A stretch of 64,000 nucleotides of DNA from Edaphochlamys debaryana (Eukaryota > Chlorophyta > Chlorophyceae > Chlamydomonadales), in the NCBI GenBank assembly GCA_016858145.1, contig JAEHOE010000163.1, positions 62,001 to 126,000 on the forward strand, given 5' to 3'. The notes under the pieces are model-generated. The model was not told where the DNA came from. It worked only from the letters and a program-made list of their open reading frames with translations, and did no database searches. Positions 44,063-56,800 of this stretch are shown piece by piece (position 1 is the stretch's first letter; every line of letters begins with the position of its first letter). A program made the translations under genes and the position numbers.

Positions 44063-46369
44063 ACCGGCGCTGGAGGGCGCTGCGCTGCGCTCGGCACGGG
44101 CTTCGATGCTGGGGCCGGTGCCGGCGCCGGCGCCGGTGCCTGTGCAGGGACCAGAGCCGGCTGGGTGCTGAGCGCCGGGGCTCGCAGGACGTGGAGCTGT
44201 CCCCTGTCGTCCCCAGTTCAGCAAAAGCTGCATCACCTTTCGTGGTCTTTCCGTATAAATACATGTAGAATACGTACCCAAACGATTCCGATACACGTAT
44301 TCCGGCAAGCTTACTCGCAGGGCGTGGAGCTGTCTTCGGAAGGACATGGCGGAGCTGCGCCGCGCCTGTTGCCTGCGCTGAGCCCGGGTCCAGACCCGAG
44401 TGCCGCCTGGTCCCCCCTCATGTGGCGCTCGGCTCCGTTGGGAACCCTGAGTGGGCGCCCATGACGTTCGCTGGCTGCGCCCCCAGCGCCACGTGGGGGC
44501 GCTGAGGCGGAGGTGGGGCAGCGGAAGTCAGTAGGCGCGACTTACGGCAGCGTGAGGCGTGCGGTGCCATCGCCACCCACCATCCGCGCTGCGTCGCCGG
44601 CGGGCCCTGGACGCACAGTGAGGTACGGGGGTGGCAGCCCCCCTGGATAAGCCCGAACCCGAAGACCTCAACTCGAGTCGCTGAGCTGCTACCCCGGCAG
44701 CCCTCGGCGCTATGGGGCTCAGCACTGCGCGGCACCTCCCGGGCGGTGGAGCGCCTCAGCAGGCGGGGAGCTAGGGGCATGTGGGGCAGGGGTGGAGTCG
44801 GCGCTGGGCGGCAGAGCGGGTCGGGCACTCACACGCCGGCTGCCGCCGGCAGAGCTGCGCGGTGCGTTGGTGCTTGGCCGGAGCCGTGCGCACAGTGTAC
44901 GGCAGAGTTGCGCGATGCGGCCATGTGCTGCGGAGCGGATCGCCCGCACGGCTCGCCGCCAGGGAGCCACCGCAGCACGCGGCGCACGTCAGGCGCTCCG
45001 GGCCGCCTGGCCCCAGGCGCATGTGTGGGTGCCTTACGGGGCTGGGGCCACAGGCCCTTGCCTTGGCTGTGCGAGGATTGCGGGCCGGGGCTTGGCAGGT
45101 GCCGCGGATGGCGCACGGCGGAACGATGGCCTCTCCGGGGCCCTGCGTCCTCACCCACGCCCTGCCGGCCCAGTCCCTGTCGAGGTGCCCATGCGGCCCA
45201 TGCTTGCGTGCGCCGCCGGTGCCGTCATGCCAGTCCAGCGGGTGCCGTTGTGGCGCTGCGCGGCTGCGCTGCGGATCCGTCACGTGCGCCACGGGAGCTG
45301 TGGATTCGGGCCTGGGTCCCAGCCGCTGAGCGGGCAGGTCCCTACCTGGGCCTGGCCCGGGCCTCGGTCATGGCAAACCGGGGATTGGGCCTCGCCCGGG
45401 CCTGGCACGGGCTTTCCTCTGGGCTGGCCTGGCTTGGGCCTCGCAACAGAGGTCGGGCCTGGTTTCCGGAATCGGTGGGGTGATCGACAGTGCCGGTTCT
45501 CGGGGCTTGAAGCCTGTCGTGGTGACGAGGTCTGTGCGGCCGCGCCCTGACTGAAAGCGAGGGCTGCATGCCAGTATTGCCGGGCCTGGGGTTCAAGAAC
45601 GCACTGGCACTGCAGGGGGGCATTGCGGGTGGCACTCTGCAGTCCAGTAGCTGTTGGCTGTTTGGGACTCGGGGCCGGGCCTGGGGCTTACCGAGGGGGG
45701 CGGTCACAGGGACCGGTCCTGCCGCTTGCCATGCATTAAGCAGAGGTAGGGTGGGCCGCGTCGACGCAGTGGATCATGGGAGCAGGCAGATGGTCGGGAT
45801 CGCAGTCGCGGGTGAGGATGACATAACTGGCGCAGTCTGGTGGCAGCGGCTACGGGAGATAAGTAACAGTCACGTTCTGGGCTGAGCGGCGCAAGATGAG
45901 TGCAACGGCTTCGAAGTGCACGGCTGGCCGCGGGTGACGCTGGTGGGCGTAAGGCGCTGGTGCACCCCTGCGCGTGCCACCCCTGCCCATACCCGGCAGG
46001 TACAGGCCCCCCCGCCGCAGCCACAAGACCCGCGACCTTCCCTTTGGAACCCCGCACACGAGCCTCACCTGTTAAGCAACTCCAGGGCAGTCTCGCGAGG
46101 GGTTGCCAAGTAGGCCCGAGCAGGCCATCGCACGGAAGTCTTTGCACTCCCTCTATGCGCACCACTAGACGCCAAGCAGTACACACATATAGGCTGACTT
46201 CTCGGCGCACGCTAGCCAGGCGTTGTTCGCGACCTCAGCGCTCCTGCATCTGAAAAGGCCCAGCTGAAGCGCGACAACCCTTGTGCTTACGGCCTGCGCG
46301 TGCTGCCCGGTCGTCATAACTTGAAGCGGGAACCCATCTGAGTTCTGGCTTGCGCTGCGCCGAGCGAAG
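44063..46369. other. Intergenic DNA with decayed GC-rich repeats
   Basis: About 2.3 kb. After the FKBP 3' UTR it is mostly GC-rich sequence, with loosely repeated GGGCCTGGCCCGGGC-type units from about 45320 to 45700. Long open frames here (for example 44746-45483) are composition-driven and lack domains. No gene supported. Confidence 0.45.
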
Positions 46370-48024
46370 ATGGTGAGAATCATCCACGACGCCCCGCGAG
46401 GATGTTCCCAGAGCCGAGCCAGCGATCCTGCCAGGGCTCGAAGGCCATATCTCAGTCGGACTCCGCTGTCCTGCCTCCGCTGTCCCCTGGGCTCCGGGCA
46501 CGACGTTCCCTACCTCGCTCCTGCCCGCCCTTCCCTGCCTCGGGCCTCCCGCCGACGTCCCCCTGCTCGGGCTGTCGCGTCCCCCTCCCCCCACTCCTCC
46601 CTGCAGGGCTGGACCTCTTGGATCATCGGCCAGGTGGTGGGCACCTCCATCATCCTGGGGCAGCTCAAGCGGGCGGACATCATCAAGTGCGGGGGGCGGG
46701 GGGCGGGGGGCGGGGGGGCGGGGGGCGACTGGGGACGTGGAGGCAGGCGCCCACGGTGGTGAAGCCCGGCCGATGCCAGTGGCATAGTATGGTGGCGAGG
46801 GATTGGGGGAAGCGTGGTGAGCAACTTCCTTGGCGGGGCTTCCAGTGTGCTGATGCATGGCAGCGGGGAGCAGGGCTCTATGGCGCCCAGCCCCTTTCGC
46901 CTAAGCGCTTCGTTTACGTCCGACTCAACTCCGCGACTGGAGCTGGGTTCGGGGGTTGAAGGGGCGCGGGTCTGGAGGGTCCTGCCAGCCGGGCTCAGGC
47001 GGAGGGGCCGCCATGGGCCGCCAGGCCATTGGTGTTGTCATGTGCAGCGGAGCTCCTTGAGGGGGCGGGGTTCATGGAATAGTGGACGGAGGCAGGCCTT
47101 GCTCTAAAACATGCGTAATCATGCTCGGGGCCTGGACGGCTCCTCCTTGTCCAGGGACGAGGTTCCGCGGGAGCTCAAGAGGGGGCACCAGGCCAGCGTG
47201 CCAGGACCTTGAGCTCGTGTCGCTGTGCTGAGGCCGGAGGCCGGATCTGCCAGAAGTAGCCCGACCGGTAGCCTACCCTTCCTGCCGAAAGCCCTCCTCT
47301 TAGGCTCCTGACCTGCCCTCCCTCACCCCCGCTCCCGCACCCGCAGCGTGCAGCCGCAGTCCTTCAAGAACGAGCACGCGCGCGTGGTGTTCTCCAAGAC
47401 GGTGGGTGCGGCTGGAGGGCTGGTGCTGGAGTAGGAGCTGGTTACGCCCCGTCACAGAGAAACAGCGCCAGCCCTTTCCGCGTTGGGTCTGTAGGATAAA
47501 GGAGCACGACTTCGGACTTGGAGAGTCCTAATTCCCCCGCTCCTCCCTGAAACCCCCCATGCCCCTGACCTCCTTCCCCTCCCCCGCCGCTCAGGTGTCG
47601 ATCGGGGAGGACCTATCGGAGCTGATTGAGAGAGGCTACGCCGTACTGTACGAGCGGGTAGGCCGCTCGGTGTGCGGGGGCGAAGTCAGCTTGGCATGTC
47701 ACGGGCTTGTACGGCCTCTAGGGGCCGTGGGTCGGTCAATGCGAAGAACTGGCAAGGGAGCTGGGCGGTACGGGGGGCGGGGAGGTGAAGGGATTAGGGG
47801 AAGTTGCTCGCACCTGCCACGCTAGCGATCACACAAAGGCGCAGCGTCTGGTGCAAGATTCCCCCATTTCAGATCAGGTCTTGTGCCCAATGCCGAATGC
47901 TTCGCGTCCTTTCCTGCCATCTCTGAAGCGCTGAGCGCGAAATCCCTGACCTCCTCTTGCCCCGCCCGCACCTTCCTGCCAGATTTACGCGCCCCAGCCA
48001 CCCCCGTCCGGCAACAAGCGGTAG
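46370..48024 (+). CDS. Small one-helix membrane protein of unknown family (80 residues)
   Basis: Five small exons, 46370-46372, 46607-46686, 47347-47401, 47595-47657 and 47983-48024, join in phase. The first exon contributes only the ATG, directly followed by a GTGAGA donor. The protein begins MGWTSWIIGQVVGTSIILGQ (one likely membrane helix), then QLKRADII, VQPQSFKNEHARVVF, SIGEDLSELIERGYAVLYER, and ends APQPPPSGNKR. The frame coherence and protein-like composition across four short exons argue that it is real. I do not recognise the family. Size and layout (short N-terminal helix, charged soluble tail) recall small subunits of organelle membrane complexes, which is only a guess. The split start codon makes the N-terminus the weakest part. 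Confidence 0.58.
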
Positions 48025-50845
48025 GCGAACCACCGCTGGCGCCGGAACCTGTGGATTGGATTCCGTGGAACCAGCGGTGGCTTAATAAACCGATGACGTA
48101 CGGTACCATGACTGGAGCAACGCCGGCCGCTGTGGACTGGAGCCTTGCCGAAACCTGTGGATGGGTTCCGGTGGATCTGCTTGCATACCGCCTGCCGCGT
48201 CGGGGAGGAGATTGAGTAGATGGAGCAAATAGGGTAGCCAGCAAGGTCCCCTGGGTGCTAGCCTTCGTGCTGCTGTTGGGAGCACAACGCACGGACCACG
48301 CAGACACCTCGCAAGGATAGGAGTAGCGCGGCCAGGGACACGAAGGCAGGGAGGATCCTGGAACGGGCTGCAATGGCCCGAGGCCCGGCAACAAACAGGC
48401 ATTGCTACATGCAAATCCTCGGACGTCGGCAAGGCACCTGAGCCAGCAGGGTAGAAGTAGTGGGCGAGGCAACAGGATGCAGCATGCCGCAGTCCTGTGA
48501 CCCCTTCTGCGTGTATGTGGCAGGACTGGGGCGGGCGCCACAGCAGTGGCGGCGGGGGGGTCTGTTCAACAGACCAAGACAACAAGTTGTTGTCTACCGG
48601 CCATGCAGGCTACCTGCTTGAGCGCAGGGGCTCGTCTGTAAGTTAACCTCATCCCTAGAACTGGCTGGGCCGTGGGACGACGTGTGTGCAGCCTGGTGCA
48701 AGCGCTGGGGCCGCGGAGCGCGCTCTGCGTAATGCGCTGCTGGGGTTGCAGGGCTTCCTTGCTCGCAGGGGCCGTGCAGCGTAGTTCGGATGACGAGGAC
48801 GGGAGGGGAGGCCGCCAGCGGCCCCCAGCGCGTGCGTGTAGGCGTCCGCCGTTCCCGAACATGCCGCATGCTCACTTGTAAACGGAGGTAAAGCGCCCCG
48901 GCCCTCGCCGCCCATAGCGCATACCATAGTGCACATGCCGCTTGCCCCGGTTGGAGGGTGCGCTGGCTGGTCGCGGGCTTTCGACAGAATTTTATTTCTG
49001 CGGACATACTAGCATTACAATATCGCGTTCGGTCTGGGTTTGAGCGGGCGAGGCTGAAATCGATCGCACGAACATCTCGCGGAAGAAGCGCTGAGGACGC
49101 CGGACGCCGAACAGAAGCGCGTTTGTCCTCGCATATTACTGCATGCATTATGAATTGAGTAGATAGCTGTACTTTCCTGGCATCCCGATCTAAATGTTGA
49201 GTTCAATCGAGGTGAACAATTGTCCCGTTCGTTGATGGTTTAACGAACGGGTATAAGAAGAGCGCTTGCTCACGCCTTGACCAGGGCGGAAAAGGTTCAA
49301 CGGCGCGGCTCCATGACACGCTCCCATTTCGCGAACTGGACCCCGCCCGGGATACCCGGACCGGGACTGGAACCGAGGCCGAAACCTTATGACCCGCAGA
49401 GATGAGGCTCTTGACCTTTCCTGACCAAGTTGTTCTGGGATCCACCTGGGAGGGGGGCGAACGGGGCGAACGGGGTGAAGGGGGCTGGGATGGAGGTGGA
49501 GGTAGGTTGGGTGTTACAGAAGTCGAGCTGGGGTGACCCGGACGGCCGGACCTTGGCAGGTAACTGGGTCCCAGAGGCCGCCAAAGTCCGTGCAGCGGGT
49601 TTCTAGCTGAGCACAACAGCAAGGTCCACAGCCGAGGGGCTGGGCCGCATGGAGCACACGGGTTGGGCCGCCGCATCGTGACGGTTTGGGCCATTCAGAG
49701 GGACCCACATCGTGCAAATCCATCCCGGAGACATACGAGCTTGCTGCAAGCCGTTTCACAAGCTTGAGGGCGCGAGGGCCACTCGCGGTCATCAGCGAAA
49801 TGCTAGAAATGCAGCATGTCGGCGGAGTCACCGATAAAACCAGCCCAACCCCTCTGCGAGCAGAGGGCTGTTATCATACCCAAGCTCTGCGGTGATATGC
49901 TATGAACCGACAGCTGAATCGTGCAGCCGTGTGTCACCTTCCGCTGTCCGTGCTTGCACGCGACTGCTACGAACCCACCCCGCAACCCCCCGGGTCCCGT
50001 CGGAACCCAAGACTTCAAGTCCAAGATAGAGGGTGCTTTGCGGGGTGCCGGGGGGCAAATAGATTTGCCGGGCACATGTTACGAGGCAAACAGCAACACT
50101 TCTGCACCCGGATGCCCAGCGCCACAAAGCGGCCGTCCGTAACCTTAGACCCAATCAATTTGAGAATCCAGACCCCGACTCTAGCAAATCCGGCCCCGCA
50201 ACCTATCTATCGATCCCGACCGCTCCATCCCTGCCTTCGACCACAACCAAACCGCGGCAAGCAAGCCTGGCGTGCCCGTCACATCTGCCCGCTAGCTAGC
50301 TCCCTGCCCATGCAATCTCCTCATGCATGCCATCCTTGCTCGACGGAAGACACCTCTGCTACTTCTGCTCAGCCGCTTGCCATCCTAGCAACTGACACCG
50401 ACCACTTCTCTGGCTGGGTGACACCTAGAACAAACTCATTCCTCGAGAGATGCATGACACGTTCAGCATCGCTTCTCCACCAGCACAGTCAGAACGCTTG
50501 CGCAGACCGTGTAGACCTGCACCTAGTCGACTCTCACCCAAACCTTTTCCCCGCCTTGCCTCCTTGCCCGACTCATGCAGTTATGATCACCTGTCTTCAG
50601 AGCAGCTACCATACATGGCCGGTTCTTCATTGCGTTGCTCATGGACCTAATGGATCTGCCTCATTGCAACCGGATGCGGCTGTATCTTCGCCCGCGAATG
50701 TACCAATGGTATAAACGTCTACAACCGCCCACGACCATATGCACACCTGTATCTGTCAGACCTACTAACAACTGAATCATGCATTGTCAGCATAGTCAGC
50801 ATGGTTGCCCGCATCATGCCGCATGCACACAGCTGTGCGCTGCTA
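48025..50845. other. Convergent intergenic region, no gene recognised
   Basis: About 2.8 kb between the ends of the small membrane-protein gene (+) and the metalloprotease gene (-). From about 49700 to 50840 base composition is noticeably less GC-rich than elsewhere in the window. No domain-bearing frame was found; 49203-49694 (-) is open but Pro/Ser/Arg-rich without family resemblance. Confidence 0.45.
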
Positions 50846-53800
50846 TTAACACGTTAAGTACGGTGTCCCTGTCAAGTACAGCCAGGACCGCAGCTCGATC
50901 GAAGCTACCGCCTGCCCATCCTTCCAGCGAGGCGTGCGGCAGGTGGTGTCGTACTGCTGGAGAACAAAGTACGAACGAGGTGGCAATCCGTACAGCCTTG
51001 CCAGCTCGACGTACATCTGGGGCTGTCGTCGCCGGTCATTCTTGCAATGACACGTCAACCCTGTTCCACCCTCGATAATGCTCCCATCCCAGGATTTGAC
51101 AACCAATCTGTACAAGACGTTGCTCGGGCCCGAGCCTTCCATGTAGGGGCACGAATTGGCGTTGACACCCACGCAGACCCCATTCCTTTGCATGTCCAAT
51201 GTCGTCCCGTTCTGGCAGCACTGCGCCTTCATGCCAGTGACCAGCAGAGGGGCTTCCGGAACGCCTGCGGAGTGGAGGTCGAGGCGGGAGCACGGATGTC
51301 AGACAGAGGGCCAGGGTGCGTGGAGGGCGTGTGTGGTCATCAACGACTGTGTGGCTTGCCGTCAGGGGAGAGGCGGTCGGTGCGTGAGGGGGCACGCTAT
51401 GCCTTGTGCCATCAACAACCTTGATGAGAACACAGGCCAAGACTGCACACCGCAGCCGCAATGGAAGCACAGCAAGCTATTATAAACAGCTCGAGATGAA
51501 GCTTACCGAGCTGGTAAAAGTCGATGGCGTCGACATCGGTGCGGCCGCCGCACACCTGGGCGGGCCCTCCCGGGCAGGTCTGGAGGCACTCGGTGGCGGG
51601 GCCCGAGTTCATGGCGGCGGTGGCGGTGGTGGCCACCCAGCACTCATCCTGCCGTACACCAAACACCTGGTTGCCTGCGGGGAAGCAAATACAATTTTGT
51701 TTTACAAGTCATTAGAGGTTTTGGGCTCCCTAGGATTATCCCGTGTTGGCGTGCGCGTTGAGTGTCATGGAGCCTCACTTTCATCCCCGGGCCGGCTTCA
51801 AGCCATCCATGCGATGGAAGCTTTCTTCTCTCTATTCTCTCCTTTCCGCAGAAGCCGTACAAGCCGTACCTGCGTCACTGGCCAGGGCTGCGCAGTACGA
51901 CACCGTCATCTTGGGTCCGTTGGCAGGTGGGGTCAGGAGTGTGGTTGCCGGGCGTCGCCTCTTGAAGCACCCCATGTAGCTCAGGCGCCTGCTGTCCGCA
52001 ACTCCTGGAATGTAGCGTCCTGAACGCATGCAGAAAGGCATTGGAGTATTGCACGACGCGTGTCATGGGCTAGTCCCGCGTTCTGTTTCTGCGTGCCGTC
52101 GTAGTTATAAGCCGCGTACCTTGCACAAAGGAGGTTGTCATGAGCCCCGGCAGCACCATTCTCTGCCCCACGTAGTAGGTGCTCATTTCGCAGTAGGACG
52201 TGTGGATCATCAGGCCCGCCGCGGCAGAGCCGTACGCGACGTCCATGCACAGTGACCCATTAATGATTGGGTGGATGGAGAATGCACTGCGGGATTTGAT
52301 CAGTAGAAACGTGCAACATACAGGGGTGGCATGAAAACATATATAGGGAGTACCAGCACACGCACAGATGTCTGTAACTAGTAACGCACCTCTGGCCGCG
52401 GTATATTACCCGAAACAGCTGCGCTTGAGACGGTTGCGCTGGTTGAGCACACGGCCGCAGGTAGACCGGCAGCCACTTGTAGAACGGAGGCACCGTGACG
52501 GGCGTACTGGTTGCGGTCAGGCAGAGGTTGGAGCTGGACTGCCGGATCTGATAGAACCGAGCGGTCTCCGTACTCGCGTACTCTGAACACAGGGCGGGGC
52601 GCACGGGACAGGCGTGTTGGCCATCATGCGTCCAAGAGCCTAGCTTGTCAGGGTAATGTGCAGGCTGGGAGCAGCAAGGTCCAGCAGAGGCCTCTCAAGG
52701 CCCTAGCGGCGCCTAAGTTTGACCCCTCCTTCTCCTGTATCCCATCCCTCATGACGCAAACTGCGCGCATTATTGCCTACCATCCAAACTGAAGGTATAC
52801 GACTGGCTGAGCTTCCCAGGCGCGCAGTCCACTTGTTGCAAGGTACCGTCCCTTGCAGCGTCCCAGCATGTGTCCAGGGTCGGGCGTGTTTGCGTACGCG
52901 GCACCACTGTCTTCGACGGCTCCGTGTCCTGCATGGAGAGACGACGGCATGCAGATAGAGGAAAGGACAGTCGACCAACTCCCACAACCCAGCTGAACAG
53001 TAATGAGCGAGCAAGAAGACGCTGCATTTCACCCGAAGCGATAGCTTGCTTTCAACGCAATAGCTTGCTTCCAACGCAAGCGCTGCTCTCGCTCGCACCC
53101 GGAAGCTTGGAGGCGGTGGGCGGCGTGGCGGTCGGGCAGCTCGTGGCGAGGGCTGGGGGGGCTGCCGCGAAAGGGGCGGCGAACGCGGCGGCGGGCGTGG
53201 CGGTGGAGGGGCGCGCCCGGGTGGCGGCGAGCGCAGAGGTGGCGGAAGGCGAGGCGGCGGACGGGGTGGCGGCGGGGAGCGCAACGGAGGCGGGGAGCGT
53301 AGAGGAGGCGGGGAGCGTAGAGGAGGCGGGGGCCGGGGTGGGGGTGGGAGGCGTGGCGGCGGGCGGGGCGGTGGAGGGGAGCGCTGGGGCGGTGGGGAGC
53401 GCATTGGAGGCGGAAAGCGCGGTGGCGGAGGGGAGCGAAGCGGCGGCGGCGGGGGGGACCGAAGTGGCGAGAAAGGTGGGGGCGGCGGGGGCGGCGGGGG
53501 CGAGCGAGGAGGGGGCGGCGGGGGCGATGAGCGAGCCGGAGGTGGCGGTGGCCTGTTGCCTGAAGGTGAGGGGTCACTGTCGGGCAGCCGCTCTCTGCAG
53601 ATCGTGCCGGGATCTTTGCGGCATATCGATACCCAGATGCTTGAGCTGTCAGAGTTGAGTCGACCTGCATGCGGAATCGGAAACCTAGTTACGATCACCC
53701 TGATGGGGGCTAGAGGCATAGGCGGCATCAGTCTGCACTTGCGGACCTGCAAAGACGACCAGTCGGTACTCCGTCAACTCTTTATTCGTAGCCGGTTGCA

Positions 53801-56800
53801 GCGTGTACGCTGAGAGAAGCTCTGTAAACCCGTGCGTTGAGCTAGAGCCCGTGTATCGCACGTCTTCAAGATCCGTGATTTGGTGGAAAAGCACCTGCAT
53901 GCATGAGATCAGTTCATTAAGCGGTTTTAGTACTAGCAGTTCTACTTCTTGAGGTAAGTTCATTATCACAGTCACTGGCATGATGATCATTATTCGTATC
54001 AACCCACTCACTCGGCCACTGAGCTCAAAGTCTAAGCCCGAATCTGCTCCTCCACTTCTGGAGTCTCGGATTCGGTACGACATGTAGAGATTGTAGTCCG
54101 GCGGATCTTTGAGCCACGTGGGGCGAATCCTGATCATACTCTTGCTAGACAGGTGTTGAGCGGGTAACTGCGCGCGGGCGATGCAGATGCAAGTGAAGAA
54201 CAAGGTATGGTGGTTGTGCTGTTTGTAGCACTGCAGCTGATGAGCCTACTCACCCACAAACCAATGGTCTGGCCCGCGAAAAGAGTCCTGCCGTTGCTGC
54301 TGCCGTCCAGGTCTCCCCCATCCACCGGCAGCGCCCAGCCCAGGTAGCGCATCTGAGGTGCGTTTGGGCACACGTTGCCAGAGCACTCGTCGTAACTGAC
54401 TACGCCACCGCTGGAGACACGTTGCTTCCGGCAGCCCATGACGCTGGACATGTCGAAATAGTTATCCGAGCCCTCCTGCATAGGCCTGCCAGAGCCGGCG
54501 TGTCTGAGACCGAGCAGGTGCAGAAGCTCCTGCGTGCGCAGATGGGCAAACCATGCACGTTGGCGCACGACGGGGAGCCAAGCGAGCATGCAAGGCCTGG
54601 TCTCCAGGGACCGGTGCTCATCATCACACGCAGGCACACCAGGCGCAGTGACCACCTAACCAAGTAAGCGCGGGCGAACTAGACATAGACCCGACAACAC
54701 CATGCACTCACGTGCGCTCCCAAGACCGCGCCCTTTTGCCGCACGAAGGCTTGTCCATCGAGGGCAGTGCCTTCCCACTCGCATCCGAACTCTCCAGTGC
54801 CTTCTCGCGGTAGGAACTGGAGGATGAGGCTCCCTGGGGGCTGAGTTCGACTGCCGCCCTGACCTTCACCCGCTGTCTTCACAAGGCTGCTTCTTGTAAG
54901 GGCCCCAAAGTCCACTGGGCTGCATGACGTTGCTGCGATGCTGTTACAATCCAGTTGCACGCTTGCCCAGTTGTACAGCTCCGTGCCATACTGCTGAGAG
55001 GAGCAGTTCCTGAAGTAAGCGTTGTAGCCACCAACCTCCAGGAAAGCATCCTGCGTCACACATAGCCAACCGCCATAAGCACGAACATTTCGGCGTGTTC
55101 TACATGGATGGGTCATCAGTGCTTCGCCATGCGTCCTGGGCTACGCGACCTACCCTGTAGCTGGGCACCAGCAGCTCGTTGGACTCTTGGCACTTCAAAG
55201 AGATGGTGCCGGCCAGCAGTGTCATGGAGCCCCTCACGACCTGGGACCGGTGGTAGGTGCGTGCAAGCGAGGTTACGAAGATAGAGCAGCCAAGGAGATA
55301 TCCGCCGCTGTCAGAGTAGTGTCCGGACCTATGCGGATCGTGCTATGTGTTCATCTTCGTTCAATCGGCTCCCCCCATGTAAATACGTACGGCCTTACTA
55401 ACCTGGGGTGCGGTGGATTCGGAGTTCTGAGACGTGACCCTCAGGTCCAGCAGATCCTCGCACTGGATCATGGAAGATGAAGAAATGACACTGTAGGTGC
55501 ACTTCACGGCAACTCTGCTTCCCGATTTCGCGCCCTTTTGCCGCAGACGCGTGCGGGCATCGGTTGAGCCCTCCGCTTCCAGCAGGACAAAAAGCCTTTT
55601 ACCGCCGTTGGCGGAATTAATCACATCCTGTGCGGCAGAAGCTGAGAGTAAGGCATCATGCAAGGGAGCTTCTCGAGTCTTTTCTCCACAGCATCCTCAC
55701 CAAAGCGTATGAAGAACGGGTTTCAGTTGCGTACAGGAGCAGACGTCCCTCAAACGAGCCCACGGGTAGGTCCTCCTCCTCTGCGGGCGGGTGGGGTGTG
55801 AGCGAAGCAGCACAATTAAAGCCATTCCGTGAGGGTTACATATTATCATCCCAGTGGCCACCCCAGCCAATTCCGCTGGTGCCTCCTTACCCCACTCTGT
55901 TGGGCACAGTCGCACAGGGGCGTTGGGCCAGCCCGTGGCCACGTCATCGTCGTGGCAGCCGCGGGCGCTGACGATGGCGCCCCGAGCACCGGTGCTTTGG
56001 TCGGTGCACACGAAGTCCTGCACGCAGGAAGTAGGAACAACTCCGTTTAGCAAGCCATACGCATCCGCTCAAATAACTCAATCAGTTCCGGGTCGTCATA
56101 TTCCACCGCCCCCTCAGTGCGCACACCGCACGCACGCACGCACATCGATGCCGTCCCCGTCTCCGCAGTCGACAGTCTTTATGCGCTGCCCCCGTGCGTT
56201 GCACCACGACGCAGGGGCAAGGCATTTCTTGGTGGCTGGGTGGAACAGGGTAAAAGGGCGCAAACAATGCAAAGGTTCAGAGATGCTTGCTTCGTGCATG
56301 CATTCGAGGCCGCGTGGTCAGCGTGCGTGCCAACAGCTACGCTTAACAACAAAGCTTGGGCGCCCCACGCACCTGGTGTGGGCCCCTTCCCCGGGCTGGG
56401 CGCATTGTCCGGTTTCCCTTGGATGAATCGGGGGCGAGAAAGAAAGAAAGTCAGCAAGTATACCCCCCGCCTCCCCCCTGACGACATGGGTATCCACTTC
56501 GAGTCCAACCAAGTGATCTCGGTCAATTGATAACGGGATATCAGGAGCCCTGGTGAGCTACTGACAAGCTGAACGCTAGCCTGGCTCCGTTTGTTGGTAC
56601 GATGCAACTTCGTTCGAGTCCGATCCACTTCCGCCCCTACATACAGCGCCCCGATTGCACCTACCTGGTGAGGGCCCCTTCCCATTGCTAGGGCTGGGCG
56701 TATTGGCCGGTTTGCCTACAAGGATTGGGGAACAGTCAAAGGCAGGGGCAAAGTCAGGGCGGCACAGTAAGGTTCAAGGCAAAGGCAAGTCGGCATAACG

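Noticed and set aside
44746..45550. Two overlapping ~250-codon plus-strand frames
   Set aside because: Cys/Arg/Gly-rich, overlapping each other in different frames over decayed GC repeats, with no splice structure or family resemblance.
49203..49694. 163-codon minus-strand frame in the intergenic region
   Set aside because: Pro/Ser/Arg-rich composition, no recognisable domain, no supporting neighbouring exons.
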